Assembly: GCF_016919245.1 (NCBI RefSeq)
Contig: NZ_JAFEJA010000001.1
Location: 6,039,501-6,103,500, forward strand
Length of the DNA: 64,000 nt
Reading direction: 5' to 3'
Origin: Streptomyces zhihengii
GTDB lineage: Bacteria; Actinomycetota; Actinomycetes; Streptomycetales; Streptomycetaceae
Shown: positions 33,947-42,631 of the stretch, piece after piece
Layout: each line of letters starts with the position of its first letter
Position numbering within the stretch: position 1 is the stretch's first letter
Notes under the pieces: model-generated
Database searches by the model: none
Seen by the model: the letters and a program-made list of their open reading frames with translations, nothing else
What the model was told of the DNA's origin: nothing
Made by a program: the position numbers and the translations under genes

Positions 33947-34561
33947 TCAGTCGCGGCGGCCGCTCACCCGGCCGTGCAGCAGCAGCGAGAGCGCCCCGTG
34001 CACATCGTCCAGCGACCGTTCCCGCTGGAACGCCTGCCAGTCCAGGGCGGCCACCAGCACCATGCCGACCAGCGCGGCGGCGGTGAGCGGGATGTCGATC
34101 TCCTCGCTCAGCTCGCCCGACTCCACGCCCTCGCGCAGCACCGCCTCCACGACGGCGACGGCCTCCTGCCGGACCACCAGCAGCGTCGACTGCCAGGCCC
34201 GGTTGGTGCGCCACAGCTCCGCGACGTAGAGCTGGGTGAACGCCGGATAGCGGTCGATGAACACCAGGCCCGCGCGGATCATCCCGTCCAGCGCCTCGAC
34301 CGTGGTGCCGCCGCGCTCCGACGCCTCGTCCGCGGCCTGCCGCAGGGACGCCGTCAGCAGGCCGACGCCGTGGCGGAGCAACTCCTCGAACAGCTCGGTC
34401 TTGCTCTTGAAGTTGTAGTAGACCGTGCCCTTGGCGACCCCGGCCCGCTCGGCGATCTCGTCCACCGTGGTGGCGGAGAACCCCTGCTCGGCGATGAGGG
34501 TCACCGCGGCCTCGTAGAGCTTGGCGCGGGTCGCCCGGCGTCTGGTGCTGCTGCTGTCCAT
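33947..34561 (-). CDS. TetR-family regulator
   Basis: A 204-residue TetR regulator. The N-terminal helix-turn-helix runs from RATRAKLYEAAVTLIAEQGF through TTVDEIAERAGVAKGTVYYNFKSKTELFEELL. The C-terminal half is the helical ligand and dimer domain. It is the last gene of the operon that starts at 37675, so it is probably an autoregulator acting at the palindrome 37695-37722. The ATG at 34561 is used; a GTG at 34576 in the same frame is possible. The inducer is unknown. Confidence 0.9.
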   Translation of the reverse strand: MDSSSTRRRATRAKLYEAAVTLIAEQGFSATTVDEIAERAGVAKGTVYYNFKSKTELFEELLRHGVGLLTASLRQAADEASERGGTTVEALDGMIRAGLVFIDRYPAFTQLYVAELWRTNRAWQSTLLVVRQEAVAVVEAVLREGVESGELSEEIDIPLTAAALVGMVLVAALDWQAFQRERSLDDVHGALSLLLHGRVSGRRD

Positions 34562-34590
34562 GAGGTCGATTCTCACAGGTCGCAGCGCGC

Positions 34591-36678
34591 TCACAGGCTC
34601 AGCTCCGGGTGGAGCCGGTCCAGTGTCCACACCTGCCGGCGGCGGGCCGACAGGGCCGTCAGCGCGAGGGCCGCCGCGGTGAAGGCGGCCAGCACCGCCA
34701 CCGCCTGCCAGACCGGGCCGAGCCCGCCGCCCGTGATCAGCCTGCGCAGCGCCTCCACCACGTAGCTCATCGGCAGGAACGGGTGGATCGCCTGGAAGAA
34801 CGCGGGGCTCGTCTGCACGGGGTAGGTGCCGCCCGCGGAGGTGAGCTGGAGCATCAGCACGGCGAGCACCAGGATCCGCCCGGCCGCGCCGAAGCGGGCG
34901 TTGAGCCACTGCACGATCGCGGTGAAGCAGCAGGTGACCAGTGCCAGGAAGGCGACGGTGCCGGCCGCCCGCGCGGCCCGCAGGCCCAGCCCCCAGTGGA
35001 GCACCGCCATCAGCGCGGCGACCTGGAGCACGCCGACCGCCGCCACCGGCAGCCAGCCGGCCAGCGCGATCCGCCAGGCCGAGGCGCCCGCCGCGAGGGC
35101 CCGCCGGTTGAGCGGCGCGATGATCATGTAGGCGACCATCGCGCCCACCCACAGGGAGAGCGGGATGAAGTACGGGGCGAAGCCGGTGCCGTAGTTGGGG
35201 GCCTCGTGCAGGGAATCGGCCGCGAGCCGGACCGGATCGGCCATCACCTCGGTGCGGCGGTCGCGGTCGTCCTCGTCGTAGTCGGGGATCTTCCCGACGC
35301 CCGCGTTGAGGCCGCCGGCCAGCTCCTCGGAGCCGCCGGACAGCCGGAAGAGGCCGCCGTTCAGATCGCCCGCGCCCTTCTTCAGCCGGCCCACCCCGCC
35401 GTCCAGGTCCGCGGAGCCGGTGCGCGCGGTGGTGAGTCCGGTGTGCAGGGTGTCGGCGCCGCCGGCCACCTTGAGGGCACCCGCGTTGAGTTCGTTGATC
35501 TTCCCGACCGCGTACTCCAGGTCCTCGTCCAGCCGGGGCGCCCGCTCGGCGAGCAGACCGGCCTGCTTCTCCAGCGTCCGCAGGTGGCCGTCGAGAGTCT
35601 TCAGATCGCCCTTGCTCGTGGACACGAGGGCGTTGACGTCGTCGGCGACGGCCGCGACATCGGCCGCCGTGACCTCGGCGCGCTCCAGCGCGGGGCAGAA
35701 CGACGGGTCCGGCAGCACGTTCTCCTCGCACCTGGTCCGGTACATCGCGCTCAGCTCGTCCGCCGACTTGTGGGCGAGCGCCGCGCTGCCCGGGGCGGTC
35801 TTCACCAGGATGCCGAGGTTGTGGCGCACGGCCCGCGAGGAGTCGGCCACCAGCCGCGCGGTGTCGCCGATCCTCTTCCCGTTGTCCTCGAGATACGGGC
35901 GGACGTCCTCGGCGACGCCGTTGACCCTGTCCGCGAGCTGCTGGGTGCCGGCCGCGACCTGCCGGGAGCCGGTCTCCAGCTCGGCGGCGCCCTTGTCGAG
36001 GCGCTTGAGGCCGCCGGCCAGCTTCCCGCTGCCGGCCTTGGCGTCCTTCAGCCCGTCCGCGAGGTCCTGCGAGCCCTTCTTCGCCCTGCCGACGCCGTCC
36101 TTCAGCTCGTCGGCGCCCTTCGCGGCCTCGGCGGTGGCGTCGTGGATGTCGGAGAACGAGATGAAGATGCGGTCCAGGAATCCGCGCGAGGCGTTCGTGG
36201 ACGCCGCCGTGCGCACCTCGGAGAACACCGTCCGCGATATCTGGCCGACGATGTAGTTGTTCGCGTCGTTCGTCCGCACCCGGAGCGCGCCCGTCTCCGG
36301 GCTGTCGCCCGAACTGGAGGCGATACGGCGGCTGAAGTCCTCCGGCATGGTCAGCGAGAGGTAGTACGTGCCGTCCTCCACGCCCCTTTGCGCCTCTGCG
36401 GCGCCGACCTCGTGCCACTCGAAGACCTCGCTGTCGCGCAGGCCCTCGGTGATCTCGTCGCCCGCGTGGACCGTGCGGCCCGCGGCACTCGCCCCGCGGT
36501 CGTCGTTGACGAGGGCGACGGGGATCCGGTCGAGCCTGCCGTACGGGTCCCAGAACGACCACAGGTACAGCGCTCCGTAGAGCAGCGGCAGCAGCAGCAC
36601 CGCCACCAGCGCCGCGCGCGGCAGCTTCCCCCTGCCGAACCGCTTCAGCTCAAGCGCGGCCAGTTTCGGCGAGCGCAT
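34591..36678 (-). CDS. YhgE/Pip-type ABC-2 membrane export protein
   Basis: A 695-residue membrane protein. One N-terminal helix (LVAVLLLPLLYGALYLWSF) is followed by a ~480-residue extracytoplasmic region rich in heptad-like helices (ADELKDGVGRAKKGSQDLADGL; repeated GSADLDGGVGRLKKGAGDLNGG) and then about five C-terminal helices. This is the layout of the YhgE/Pip family (phage-infection protein, EsaA-like), linked to secretion or drug export. The ATG at 36678 has GAGGAGG upstream and overlaps the ATPase gene by 29 nt. Its ATPase and TetR neighbours suggest an inducible exporter. Confidence 0.88.
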   Translation of the reverse strand: MRSPKLAALELKRFGRGKLPRAALVAVLLLPLLYGALYLWSFWDPYGRLDRIPVALVNDDRGASAAGRTVHAGDEITEGLRDSEVFEWHEVGAAEAQRGVEDGTYYLSLTMPEDFSRRIASSSGDSPETGALRVRTNDANNYIVGQISRTVFSEVRTAASTNASRGFLDRIFISFSDIHDATAEAAKGADELKDGVGRAKKGSQDLADGLKDAKAGSGKLAGGLKRLDKGAAELETGSRQVAAGTQQLADRVNGVAEDVRPYLEDNGKRIGDTARLVADSSRAVRHNLGILVKTAPGSAALAHKSADELSAMYRTRCEENVLPDPSFCPALERAEVTAADVAAVADDVNALVSTSKGDLKTLDGHLRTLEKQAGLLAERAPRLDEDLEYAVGKINELNAGALKVAGGADTLHTGLTTARTGSADLDGGVGRLKKGAGDLNGGLFRLSGGSEELAGGLNAGVGKIPDYDEDDRDRRTEVMADPVRLAADSLHEAPNYGTGFAPYFIPLSLWVGAMVAYMIIAPLNRRALAAGASAWRIALAGWLPVAAVGVLQVAALMAVLHWGLGLRAARAAGTVAFLALVTCCFTAIVQWLNARFGAAGRILVLAVLMLQLTSAGGTYPVQTSPAFFQAIHPFLPMSYVVEALRRLITGGGLGPVWQAVAVLAAFTAAALALTALSARRRQVWTLDRLHPELSL

Positions 36679-37675
36679 CGGCCGCCCCCTCCTCGGTCGT
36701 GTCCTGCTCGGTGGTGGCGGTGGCGGGAGCCGCGTCGGTGCCGGGGGCGTCGCCGGTGGTGGCGGGGGTCGCCTCGGGGCCGCGGGCGGCCGCGGAGGCG
36801 GTGTCGTCGCCGGGGCCTGTTCCGGTGTCCGGTGCGGTCTCCGGTCCGGTGTCCGCTCCGGTGTCCGTTCCGGGGCCGTCGGCGGCCGGGGCCGCCGTCC
36901 CGGTGCCGGCGGGCCCCCCGTCCCCGCCGGCACCGGGGGTCTTCGCCGCGGGCGTGCCGGTGGTGCGGACCACCGTCGCGACGCCCTCGGGAGCCTGGCT
37001 GCACACGGCCAGCACCGTGGTCCCGGAGGCGGCGAGGCCGCTCAGCAGCTCCCACGCCTCGGCGCGCTCCGCGTCGGAGAGCTTGAGGTCCGTGTCGTCG
37101 ACCGCCAGCAGCCGCGGCCGGCCGACGAGGGCCAGGGCGACGGAGAGCCGGAGCGCCTCCAGGCGCTCCAGGTCGCGCACCGCCGTGCGGCCCTGCTTCG
37201 GGAGGGTCTCCAGGTCGAGGCCGGCCGCCGCCAGCGCCTCGTCGAGCCGCGCCCGGGCCTCGGCCCGGGTCGCCCGCGGATGGAGCAGCGCGCGGAACGG
37301 ACCGCCGAAGCGCCGCTGGAGCAGGGCGCGTTCCCGCAGGTGCTCGGCGACGGTCAGCGCCGGGTCGAGGTCGCTGACGCCCGGCACGGGACCGAGCGCG
37401 CTGATCCGCCGGACCGCCGCCATCCTGCGCGGCAGCGCCAGGCCGGCCACCTCGGCGCGGCCCTCGGACGGCCGCATCCGGCCGGTGAGGGCCAGCAGCA
37501 GACAGGTGCGCCCGGAGCCCGACGGGCCCTCGACCGCCACCAGCGTGCCCGCCGGGACGTCGAGGTCCACCGAGCGGAACGCCCATCCCCGGGGCCCCTT
37601 GAGGCCCAGCCCCTCGGCCGTGACGGCCGCTCCACGGGCGTTCTCCACGGCGCCCACCCCCTGTTTCCCCACCAC
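36650..37675 (-). CDS. ABC-type ATPase subunit with degenerate motifs
   Basis: A 341-residue protein. Residues ~20-235 align with an ABC ATPase core: Walker A is GPSGSGRT, with Arg for the usual Lys. Walker B is LLAVDDTD. The LSGGQ signature is not recognisable (RDLERLEALRLSVALALV) and the usual H-loop His is absent. The last ~100 residues are a Thr/Ala/Pro/Gly-rich tail. Several in-frame GTG codons occur at the start. Probable partner of the YhgE/Pip protein. Its ability to hydrolyse ATP is doubtful. Confidence 0.8.
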   Translation of the reverse strand: MVGKQGVGAVENARGAAVTAEGLGLKGPRGWAFRSVDLDVPAGTLVAVEGPSGSGRTCLLLALTGRMRPSEGRAEVAGLALPRRMAAVRRISALGPVPGVSDLDPALTVAEHLRERALLQRRFGGPFRALLHPRATRAEARARLDEALAAAGLDLETLPKQGRTAVRDLERLEALRLSVALALVGRPRLLAVDDTDLKLSDAERAEAWELLSGLAASGTTVLAVCSQAPEGVATVVRTTGTPAAKTPGAGGDGGPAGTGTAAPAADGPGTDTGADTGPETAPDTGTGPGDDTASAAARGPEATPATTGDAPGTDAAPATATTEQDTTEEGAADALAETGRA

Positions 37676-37694
37676 TGCTTCCCCGCGGCACTCG

Positions 37695-37722
37695 TTTCTG
37701 CACTGACTGGTCAGTACAGAAA
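37695..37722. promoter_or_regulatory. TetR-type operator palindrome
   Basis: A 28-bp palindrome with 13-bp arms and one mismatch: TTTCTGCACTGAC at 37695-37707, TG, GTCAGTACAGAAA at 37710-37722. It lies 20 nt before the ATPase gene, the first gene of the operon that ends in a tetR gene. Confidence 0.8.
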
Positions 37723-37820
37723 CTACCCCTGAGTAGCCTCCGGGGGCAAAGCGGGGTCCGGCCGCACGGCGGAAACGCGCCGTGCGGCCGGACGGGACCG
37801 CTCAGCCGCCCCGCTGCCGC

Positions 37821-37920
37821 CTCTCGTCGTCGCGCCGGGCCTCAGCTCTCGTCGTCGCGCCGGGCCTCAGCTCTCGTCGTCGCGCCGGGCCTCAGCTCTC
37901 GTCGTCCCGCCGGGCCTCGG
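37821..37920. repeat. Four tandem 25-bp repeats at the end of the MASE1 gene
   Basis: Units at 37821-37845, 37846-37870, 37871-37895 (identical) and 37896-37920 (two changes). The unit is CTCTCGTCGTCGCGCCGGGC plus CTCAG. Each copy carries, on the minus strand, codons for ARRDDES and then TGA. Because 25 is not divisible by 3, successive copies put that ending in all three frames. Confidence 0.95.
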
Positions 37921-39274
37921 TTCCGCTGACGTCGGTCCTGCTCACGTCGGTGCCGCGGGCTTCGGTGCTGCGCACCTCCGCGCCCCGCACCTCCGCGCCC
38001 CGCACCTCCGCGCCCGCCGCGTCGGCGTCCCGCAGGTCCGCGTCCCGCAGGCCGGCCTCCCGGAATCCGGCGCCCTCCGCGTCGGCCGCCCGCCCGTAGG
38101 ACGCGCGCCGCTCGTGCCGGTCCGGTCCCCCCGGGGACCGGACCGCCCCGGCCCCGGACTCGCCTTCCGCCCCGGCGGGGGGCTCCGCGCCGGAACCGTC
38201 CGCGACGGAGTCGCCGGCCTCGTACCCCGGCTCGTACCCGGTCCGGCCGTACGCCTCCGGGCGGGGCTCGATCTGGGCGACCACCTCGGCCAGCCGGGAG
38301 CACAGCCGCTTGATCTCCTGATGCGTCTCGTCGCGTTCGGTGACCACGGCCGCGAGCAGCAGGGCCGTGAGCGCGGCGGTCCCGTTGAACGCCTGGAGCG
38401 TCACCATGTTCGAGAACAGGTCGTGGCCGGCGAACGGCCCGCTCCCGCCCGCGGCGGCCAGGATGGCCAGCGTCGAGACCGCCAGCGTGCAGGTCGCGGC
38501 GCCGGGCTGCCGGAAGCGGTATGCCGCCCAGATCAGGAACGGGAAGACCAGGAACAGCAGCGAGGCGTTCGAGGTGCGGGTCGCCAGATGGGTCACGAGG
38601 ACCGTGCCCGCCGCCAGGGCGGCCGCCTCCGCCCAGCGCGGCCACCCCGCCCCGACGGGCCGCCGCACCCTGCGCAGCATCAGCAGGAACGGGGTCACCA
38701 CCAGCACGCCCATCGCGTCGCCGGTCCACCACACGGACCAGGTGGGCCAGAAGTCGCTGCCGTCGATCGCCCCCGAGACCAGCAGCACCGCCGAGCCGAC
38801 CGTCGCGCTGACCAGCATCCCACCGAGGGCGCCGAGGAAGACCAGGGCGGGCACGTCCCGCAGCCGGTCCAGCTCCGTCCGGAACCCGGCCCGCCGCAGC
38901 AGCAGGTACGCGCAGACCGGGGCGAGCGTGTTGCCCGCGACGATCAGCAGCACCGCGGGTATCGAGGGGCCGAGCGACACGTTGGCGAGGAACGCGCCCA
39001 GGGCGATCCCGGGCCACACCCGCGGGCCCACCGCGAGCAGTCCGGCCACGGCCACCCCGGTGGGCGGCCACAGCGGGGTGACCTGGCCGCGCACGAGCTG
39101 CTGCTGGAGGCCCAGTTCGGCCGCCCCGTAGTAGAGCGCCGCCATCGCCGCGATCCGCAGCAGCACGAGTCCGGCCTCGCGGGACGTCAGGGCGCGCACG
39201 GCACCGGAGGCCGCACGGCGCCGGACCGCCGCGGGCCGCCGACGGGGGAGCTCAGGGCGCGGAGGCATCGGCAT
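37892..39274 (-). CDS. MASE1-domain membrane protein with repetitive tail
   Basis: A 460-residue protein. Residues ~30-310 contain eight or more hydrophobic segments of the MASE1 sensor type (ALYYGAAELGLQQQLVRGQVTPLWPPTGVAVAG is diagnostic). MASE1 is normally fused to a GGDEF or kinase domain; none is present here. The last ~140 residues are low-complexity, ending in ~10 five-residue units of the form RGAEV/RDADL encoded by a 15-bp repeat (~37923-38065), then the tandem 25-bp repeats. The ATG at 39274 overlaps the upstream phosphatase gene by 23 nt, so it is probably coupled to it and may supply its membrane sensor. Confidence 0.78.
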   Translation of the reverse strand: MPMPPRPELPRRRPAAVRRRAASGAVRALTSREAGLVLLRIAAMAALYYGAAELGLQQQLVRGQVTPLWPPTGVAVAGLLAVGPRVWPGIALGAFLANVSLGPSIPAVLLIVAGNTLAPVCAYLLLRRAGFRTELDRLRDVPALVFLGALGGMLVSATVGSAVLLVSGAIDGSDFWPTWSVWWTGDAMGVLVVTPFLLMLRRVRRPVGAGWPRWAEAAALAAGTVLVTHLATRTSNASLLFLVFPFLIWAAYRFRQPGAATCTLAVSTLAILAAAGGSGPFAGHDLFSNMVTLQAFNGTAALTALLLAAVVTERDETHQEIKRLCSRLAEVVAQIEPRPEAYGRTGYEPGYEAGDSVADGSGAEPPAGAEGESGAGAVRSPGGPDRHERRASYGRAADAEGAGFREAGLRDADLRDADAAGAEVRGAEVRGAEVRSTEARGTDVSRTDVSGTEARRDDES

Positions 39275-40091
39275 CCGGCCCGTCGTAGCGCACCACCAGC
39301 ACGGCCGCGTCGTCACGGTGCCCCGTCAGGTCGGCCACCCGCACCACGGCCGACGCCAGCACACCGGGGTCGGCCTGCCGCCCCGCCTCCACCAGCCGCA
39401 CCACCTCCGCGAGCCCGGCCTCGATCGGGTACCGGGGGCCCTCCACCACCCCGTCCGTGAGCAGGACCAGGACCCCGCCCTCGTTCAGCCGCCTGCGGGT
39501 CACCGGATAGGTCTCGCCCGGCATGATCCCGAGCGGCGCGCCCCCGAGATCGAGCGCCACCCCCGTACGGCCGCTCGCCGTCGCCCACACCATCGGCACG
39601 TGTCCGGCGCGCGACACCGTCAGATCCCGGCTGACCGGGTCGAACCGCAGGAAGCAGCAGGTTGCGAAGAGGCCGCAGCCCATCGAGATCAGCAGGTCGT
39701 TGGCGCGGGCCAGCACCTCCCGGGTGTCGGCCGTCGTCCCGGCGACCGCCCGGAGACTGGTGCGGACCTGGCCCATGAACGCGATCGCCTCGACGTCGTG
39801 GCCCTGGACGTCCCCGATCGCGAGCGCCAGCGACCCGTCCGCCATCACGAAGGCGTCGTACCAGTCCCCGCCCACGTCCAGCCCGTCCCGCGCCGGGGTG
39901 TAGCGGGCGGCGATGCGCAGTCCCGGCAGCTCCGGCAGCCCGGGCGGCAGCATGTGCCGCTGGAGGGCCATCGCGAGCTCGACCCGGGCGCGCTGGTACT
40001 TGATCCGCTCCAAGGCCTGATCGACGAGCTGCCCGAGGGTGACGAGGAGTTGCTGCGCACTGCCGGGCGGGTCGGGGTGTTCTCCACGCAT
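39252..40091 (-). CDS. SpoIIE/PP2C-type protein phosphatase
   Basis: A 279-residue PPM-family phosphatase like SpoIIE/RsbU. Metal-site motifs: DVGGDWYDAF, AIGDVQGHDVEAIAFMGQVR, LVLLTDGVVE and HRDDAAVLVVRYD. The short N-terminal helix (LLVTLGQLVDQALERIKYQRARVELAMALQRHMLPP) is the usual linker after a GAF or PAS sensor, but no such domain is present. Such enzymes usually dephosphorylate anti-sigma-factor antagonists. Overlap with the MASE1 gene suggests that the membrane sensor is provided by a separate chain. Confidence 0.88.
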   Translation of the reverse strand: MRGEHPDPPGSAQQLLVTLGQLVDQALERIKYQRARVELAMALQRHMLPPGLPELPGLRIAARYTPARDGLDVGGDWYDAFVMADGSLALAIGDVQGHDVEAIAFMGQVRTSLRAVAGTTADTREVLARANDLLISMGCGLFATCCFLRFDPVSRDLTVSRAGHVPMVWATASGRTGVALDLGGAPLGIMPGETYPVTRRRLNEGGVLVLLTDGVVEGPRYPIEAGLAEVVRLVEAGRQADPGVLASAVVRVADLTGHRDDAAVLVVRYDGPDADASAP

Positions 40092-40255
40092 GTCGGCTCC
40101 GGGGGTTTTTCACCCTCCTTCACCCTAGCCGCGACCCGTGTCCCCCTCCACAGGGAGAAGGACGGAAAAGTGCAGGTCAGGGCGATTGTCAGTGGTGGGC
40201 CTCACGATGGACACACACGGCCACAGCGCCGTCACACGACGACAGGAGGCTCGTC

Positions 40256-40801
40256 ATGGCCAGCCACTCCGCAGCCGCCGCCGCGCGGCGCCGCGCCACC
40301 GGCCCTGCCCCCTCATCGACCGGACCGGCGCGTGACGTCCACCCGGTCCTGCGCCGGGAGTCCGCCCCGCCCGCCGCTCTCGACCTGCTCGCCCAGGCCC
40401 GTGCCGGCCTGGACGAGGCCGCGTCCCTCCCCGTCCCCAACGAGCGGTACGCCACGGCCCACCTCGCCGCCCTGCGCACGGCGGCGGCCGTGCTGGCGGC
40501 GCGCGGCCGGCCCGAGGCCAACTCCCGGCAGCGCCGGCGCATACGCAGCGTCTGGGAGGTCCTGCCGGAGACGGCGCCCGAACTGGACGAGTGGAGCCTG
40601 CTCTTCGCCGCCGGGGCCGAGCGGCGGGCGAGGGCCGAGGCCGGCATCCGGGGCGCCGCGAGCACCCGGGACGCCGACGACCTGCTGCGCGACGCGGGAA
40701 TGTTCCTGCGCATCGTCGAGCGGCTGCTCGTGCTCCAGCCCGCACTGCCCCGCCCCCGGCACGACCTGCCCGATCCGGGAGGTGACGGCCCCGTGGGCTG
40801 A
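40256..40801 (+). CDS. SAV_6107-family HEPN protein
   Basis: A 181-residue helical protein. The N-terminal ~45 residues are Ala/Pro-rich. The core (PAALDLLAQARAGLDEAASLPVPNERYATAHLAALRTAAAVLA) has the look of a HEPN domain, in the family I recall as SAV_6107, common to Streptomyces. HEPN domains often bind or cut RNA through an R-x4-6-H motif; I do not see a clear R-x4-H here. No nucleotidyltransferase partner is adjacent, so a toxin role is not supported. It begins a rightward run toward the methyltransferase. Confidence 0.75.
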   Translation: MASHSAAAAARRRATGPAPSSTGPARDVHPVLRRESAPPAALDLLAQARAGLDEAASLPVPNERYATAHLAALRTAAAVLAARGRPEANSRQRRRIRSVWEVLPETAPELDEWSLLFAAGAERRARAEAGIRGAASTRDADDLLRDAGMFLRIVERLLVLQPALPRPRHDLPDPGGDGPVG

Positions 40802-40975
40802 CCGGGCGCCCGGGGCCTGCCCGGGGCCGCGCCCGGCGGGTGCCGCCGGACGGGGGCCGGGGGAGCGCGGGGGAGGAGCACGGGCCGGGTGCACTCGGGC
40901 ACGGTCCGCGAAGGCAATAGGGTGGACGGCAGATCGCCAGCACAACGCCGCACACCGCCCGAGGAGCCAACTGCC

Positions 40976-41764
40976 GTGCCGGACCCATCTCCTGCCTCCG
41001 GTGGGGAGACCCCACCGCGACCCTCCCGCGCGTCCCTCCGCACCGCCGTGGTCTGGGAGGTCCTCCAGGAAGCCCTCGACCGCCGGGTCAAGGCCGCCGG
41101 GACGGACGGTCTGGACGTGCTCGACACCGGCGGCGGCACGGGCAACTTCGCGGTGCCCGTCGCCCGGCTCGGCCACCGGGTCACCGTCGTCGACCCCAGC
41201 CCCAACGCCCTGTTCGCGCTGGAGCGCCGCGCCGCCGAGGCCGGCGTCGCCGACCGGGTCCGCGGGGTGCAGGGCGACATCCACGGCCTGTTCGACGTGG
41301 TCGACCGCGGCGGGTACGACGCGGTCCTGTGCCACGGCGTCCTGGAGTACGTCGACGACCCGGCCGGCGATCTGCGCCACGCGGTCGAGGCGCTGCGCCC
41401 CGGCGGCGCCCTCAGCCTGCTCGCCGCCGGGCTCGGCGGCGCGGTGATCGCCCGCGCCCTGGCCGGCCACTTCGGCGAGGCCCGTCAGGCCCTGGACGAC
41501 CCGGACGGACGCTGGGGCTCCGGCGACCCCGTGCCACGGCGCTTCACCGCCGACCAGCTCACCGGTCTGGTCGCCGGAGCGGGCGCCGAGGTCTCGGCCG
41601 TGCACGGCGTACGGGTCTTCGCGGACCTCGTCCCGGGCGTCCTCGTGGACACCGAGCCGGGCGCGCTGGACGCGCTGCTGAAGCTGGAGGCCGCCGCCGC
41701 GGAACTCGCGGCCTTCCACTCCGTCGCGACCCAACTGCACGTCCTGGGCGAGAAGCGCGCCTGA
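40976..41764 (+). CDS. SAM-dependent class I methyltransferase
   Basis: A 262-residue methyltransferase. The SAM-binding motif I is VLDTGGGTGNFAVPVA; motif II includes VTVVDPSPNALFALERR; a third is GGYDAVLCHGVLEYVDDP; and LRPGGALSLLAAG follows. The pattern resembles CmoA/UbiE-like enzymes. The GTG at 40976 has GAGGAG 9 nt upstream. The methyl acceptor is not evident from sequence or neighbours. A strong hairpin follows. Confidence 0.87.
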   Translation: MPDPSPASGGETPPRPSRASLRTAVVWEVLQEALDRRVKAAGTDGLDVLDTGGGTGNFAVPVARLGHRVTVVDPSPNALFALERRAAEAGVADRVRGVQGDIHGLFDVVDRGGYDAVLCHGVLEYVDDPAGDLRHAVEALRPGGALSLLAAGLGGAVIARALAGHFGEARQALDDPDGRWGSGDPVPRRFTADQLTGLVAGAGAEVSAVHGVRVFADLVPGVLVDTEPGALDALLKLEAAAAELAAFHSVATQLHVLGEKRA

Positions 41765-41800
41765 TCAGCGGCGCAGCCGCAGATGGAGTACGCCACAGAC

Positions 41801-41836
41801 CCCCCGATCGTGGACTTCGCCACGTATGATCGGGGG
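41801..41836 (+). terminator. Terminator after the methyltransferase gene
   Basis: CCCCCGATC (41801-41809) pairs with 41828-41836, and inside it GTGG (41810-41813) pairs with CCAC (41820-41823). Confidence 0.75.
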
Positions 41837-42010
41837 ACACCGTCCGGCATGACGGATCGGAGGTTGGGGAATCAACGCCTCAGGACTTCGATCGGCATGG
41901 CGGCCCGGACTGGCGTTGGGCGAGAGGCGGGTTTCACGGGGGCGAATCCCTGCCTATCCTGAAAGGGCCGCATACCGGTCGCCCCCGCGACCGACGACGA
42001 GGAGGACTCC

Positions 42011-42406
42011 GTGCCGCTCTCGGAGCACGAGCAGCGCATGCTCGAGCAGATGGAGCGAGCGCTGTACGCCGAAGATCCCAAGTTCGCTACAGCGCTCGAG
42101 GGAAGCGGGCTGCGTACGTACACCCGGCGACGGGTCTACCAGGCAGTCGCAGGCTTCCTGGTGGGTATCGCGCTCCTCATGGCCGGAATGGTCGCGCAGC
42201 AGATCTGGATCAGCGTGGTGGGCTTCCTCGTGATGCTCGGCTGCGCGGTGCTGGCGGTCACCGGCTGGCGCAAGGCTCCCAAACCGGGTGAGCAGCAGAC
42301 CCCGGGTGCCCCGGCCGCACGCCGGCAGCACCATCAGCGCAGGTCCATGATGAACAGGATCGAGCAGCGGTGGCAGCGCCGCCGCGACGAGCAGCAGGGC
42401 CAGTGA
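42011..42406 (+). CDS. DUF3040 membrane protein
   Basis: A 131-residue protein of the DUF3040 family, common in actinobacteria near the dcw region. It starts with the family signature MPLSEHEQRMLEQMERALYAEDPKF, has two central membrane helices (VAGFLVGIALLMAGMVAQQI and VVGFLVMLGCAVLAVTGW) and a basic, Gln/Arg-rich C-terminus. The GTG at 42011 lies 5 nt after GAGGAGGA. TATCCT at 41955-41960 is a likely -10. No function is established. Confidence 0.88.
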   Translation: MPLSEHEQRMLEQMERALYAEDPKFATALEGSGLRTYTRRRVYQAVAGFLVGIALLMAGMVAQQIWISVVGFLVMLGCAVLAVTGWRKAPKPGEQQTPGAPAARRQHHQRRSMMNRIEQRWQRRRDEQQGQ

Positions 42407-42464
42407 CCCGCGTCCGCCGCCGTGTGCGGCGGACCGGCCAACGCGTCGGTTGACGCTTGCACTT

Positions 42465-42504
42465 ATGGCTGAGGGGCGACGTGTACGCGTCGCCCCTCAG
42501 CCAT
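42465..42504 (+). terminator. Terminator after the DUF3040 gene
   Basis: Perfect 16-bp arms (42465-42480 with 42489-42504) around an 8-nt loop. Confidence 0.88.
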
Positions 42505-42631
42505 GCCCGCGTTCCGCGGCCGGGGGCCGCGCGGGGACCGGGAGCCTCTGTCCGGGGGCCGGGCCCGCGTCCGGGGCCGCCCCCGTCCGGGCCCCCCGCG
42601 GGGGCCGCGCCCGAGGACCGGGCCTGCGTTT

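Noticed and set aside
40256..40801. HEPN protein as a toxin-antitoxin or defence gene
   Set aside because: No adjacent nucleotidyltransferase or antitoxin, no clear R-x4-6-H motif, and the neighbourhood is core genome.
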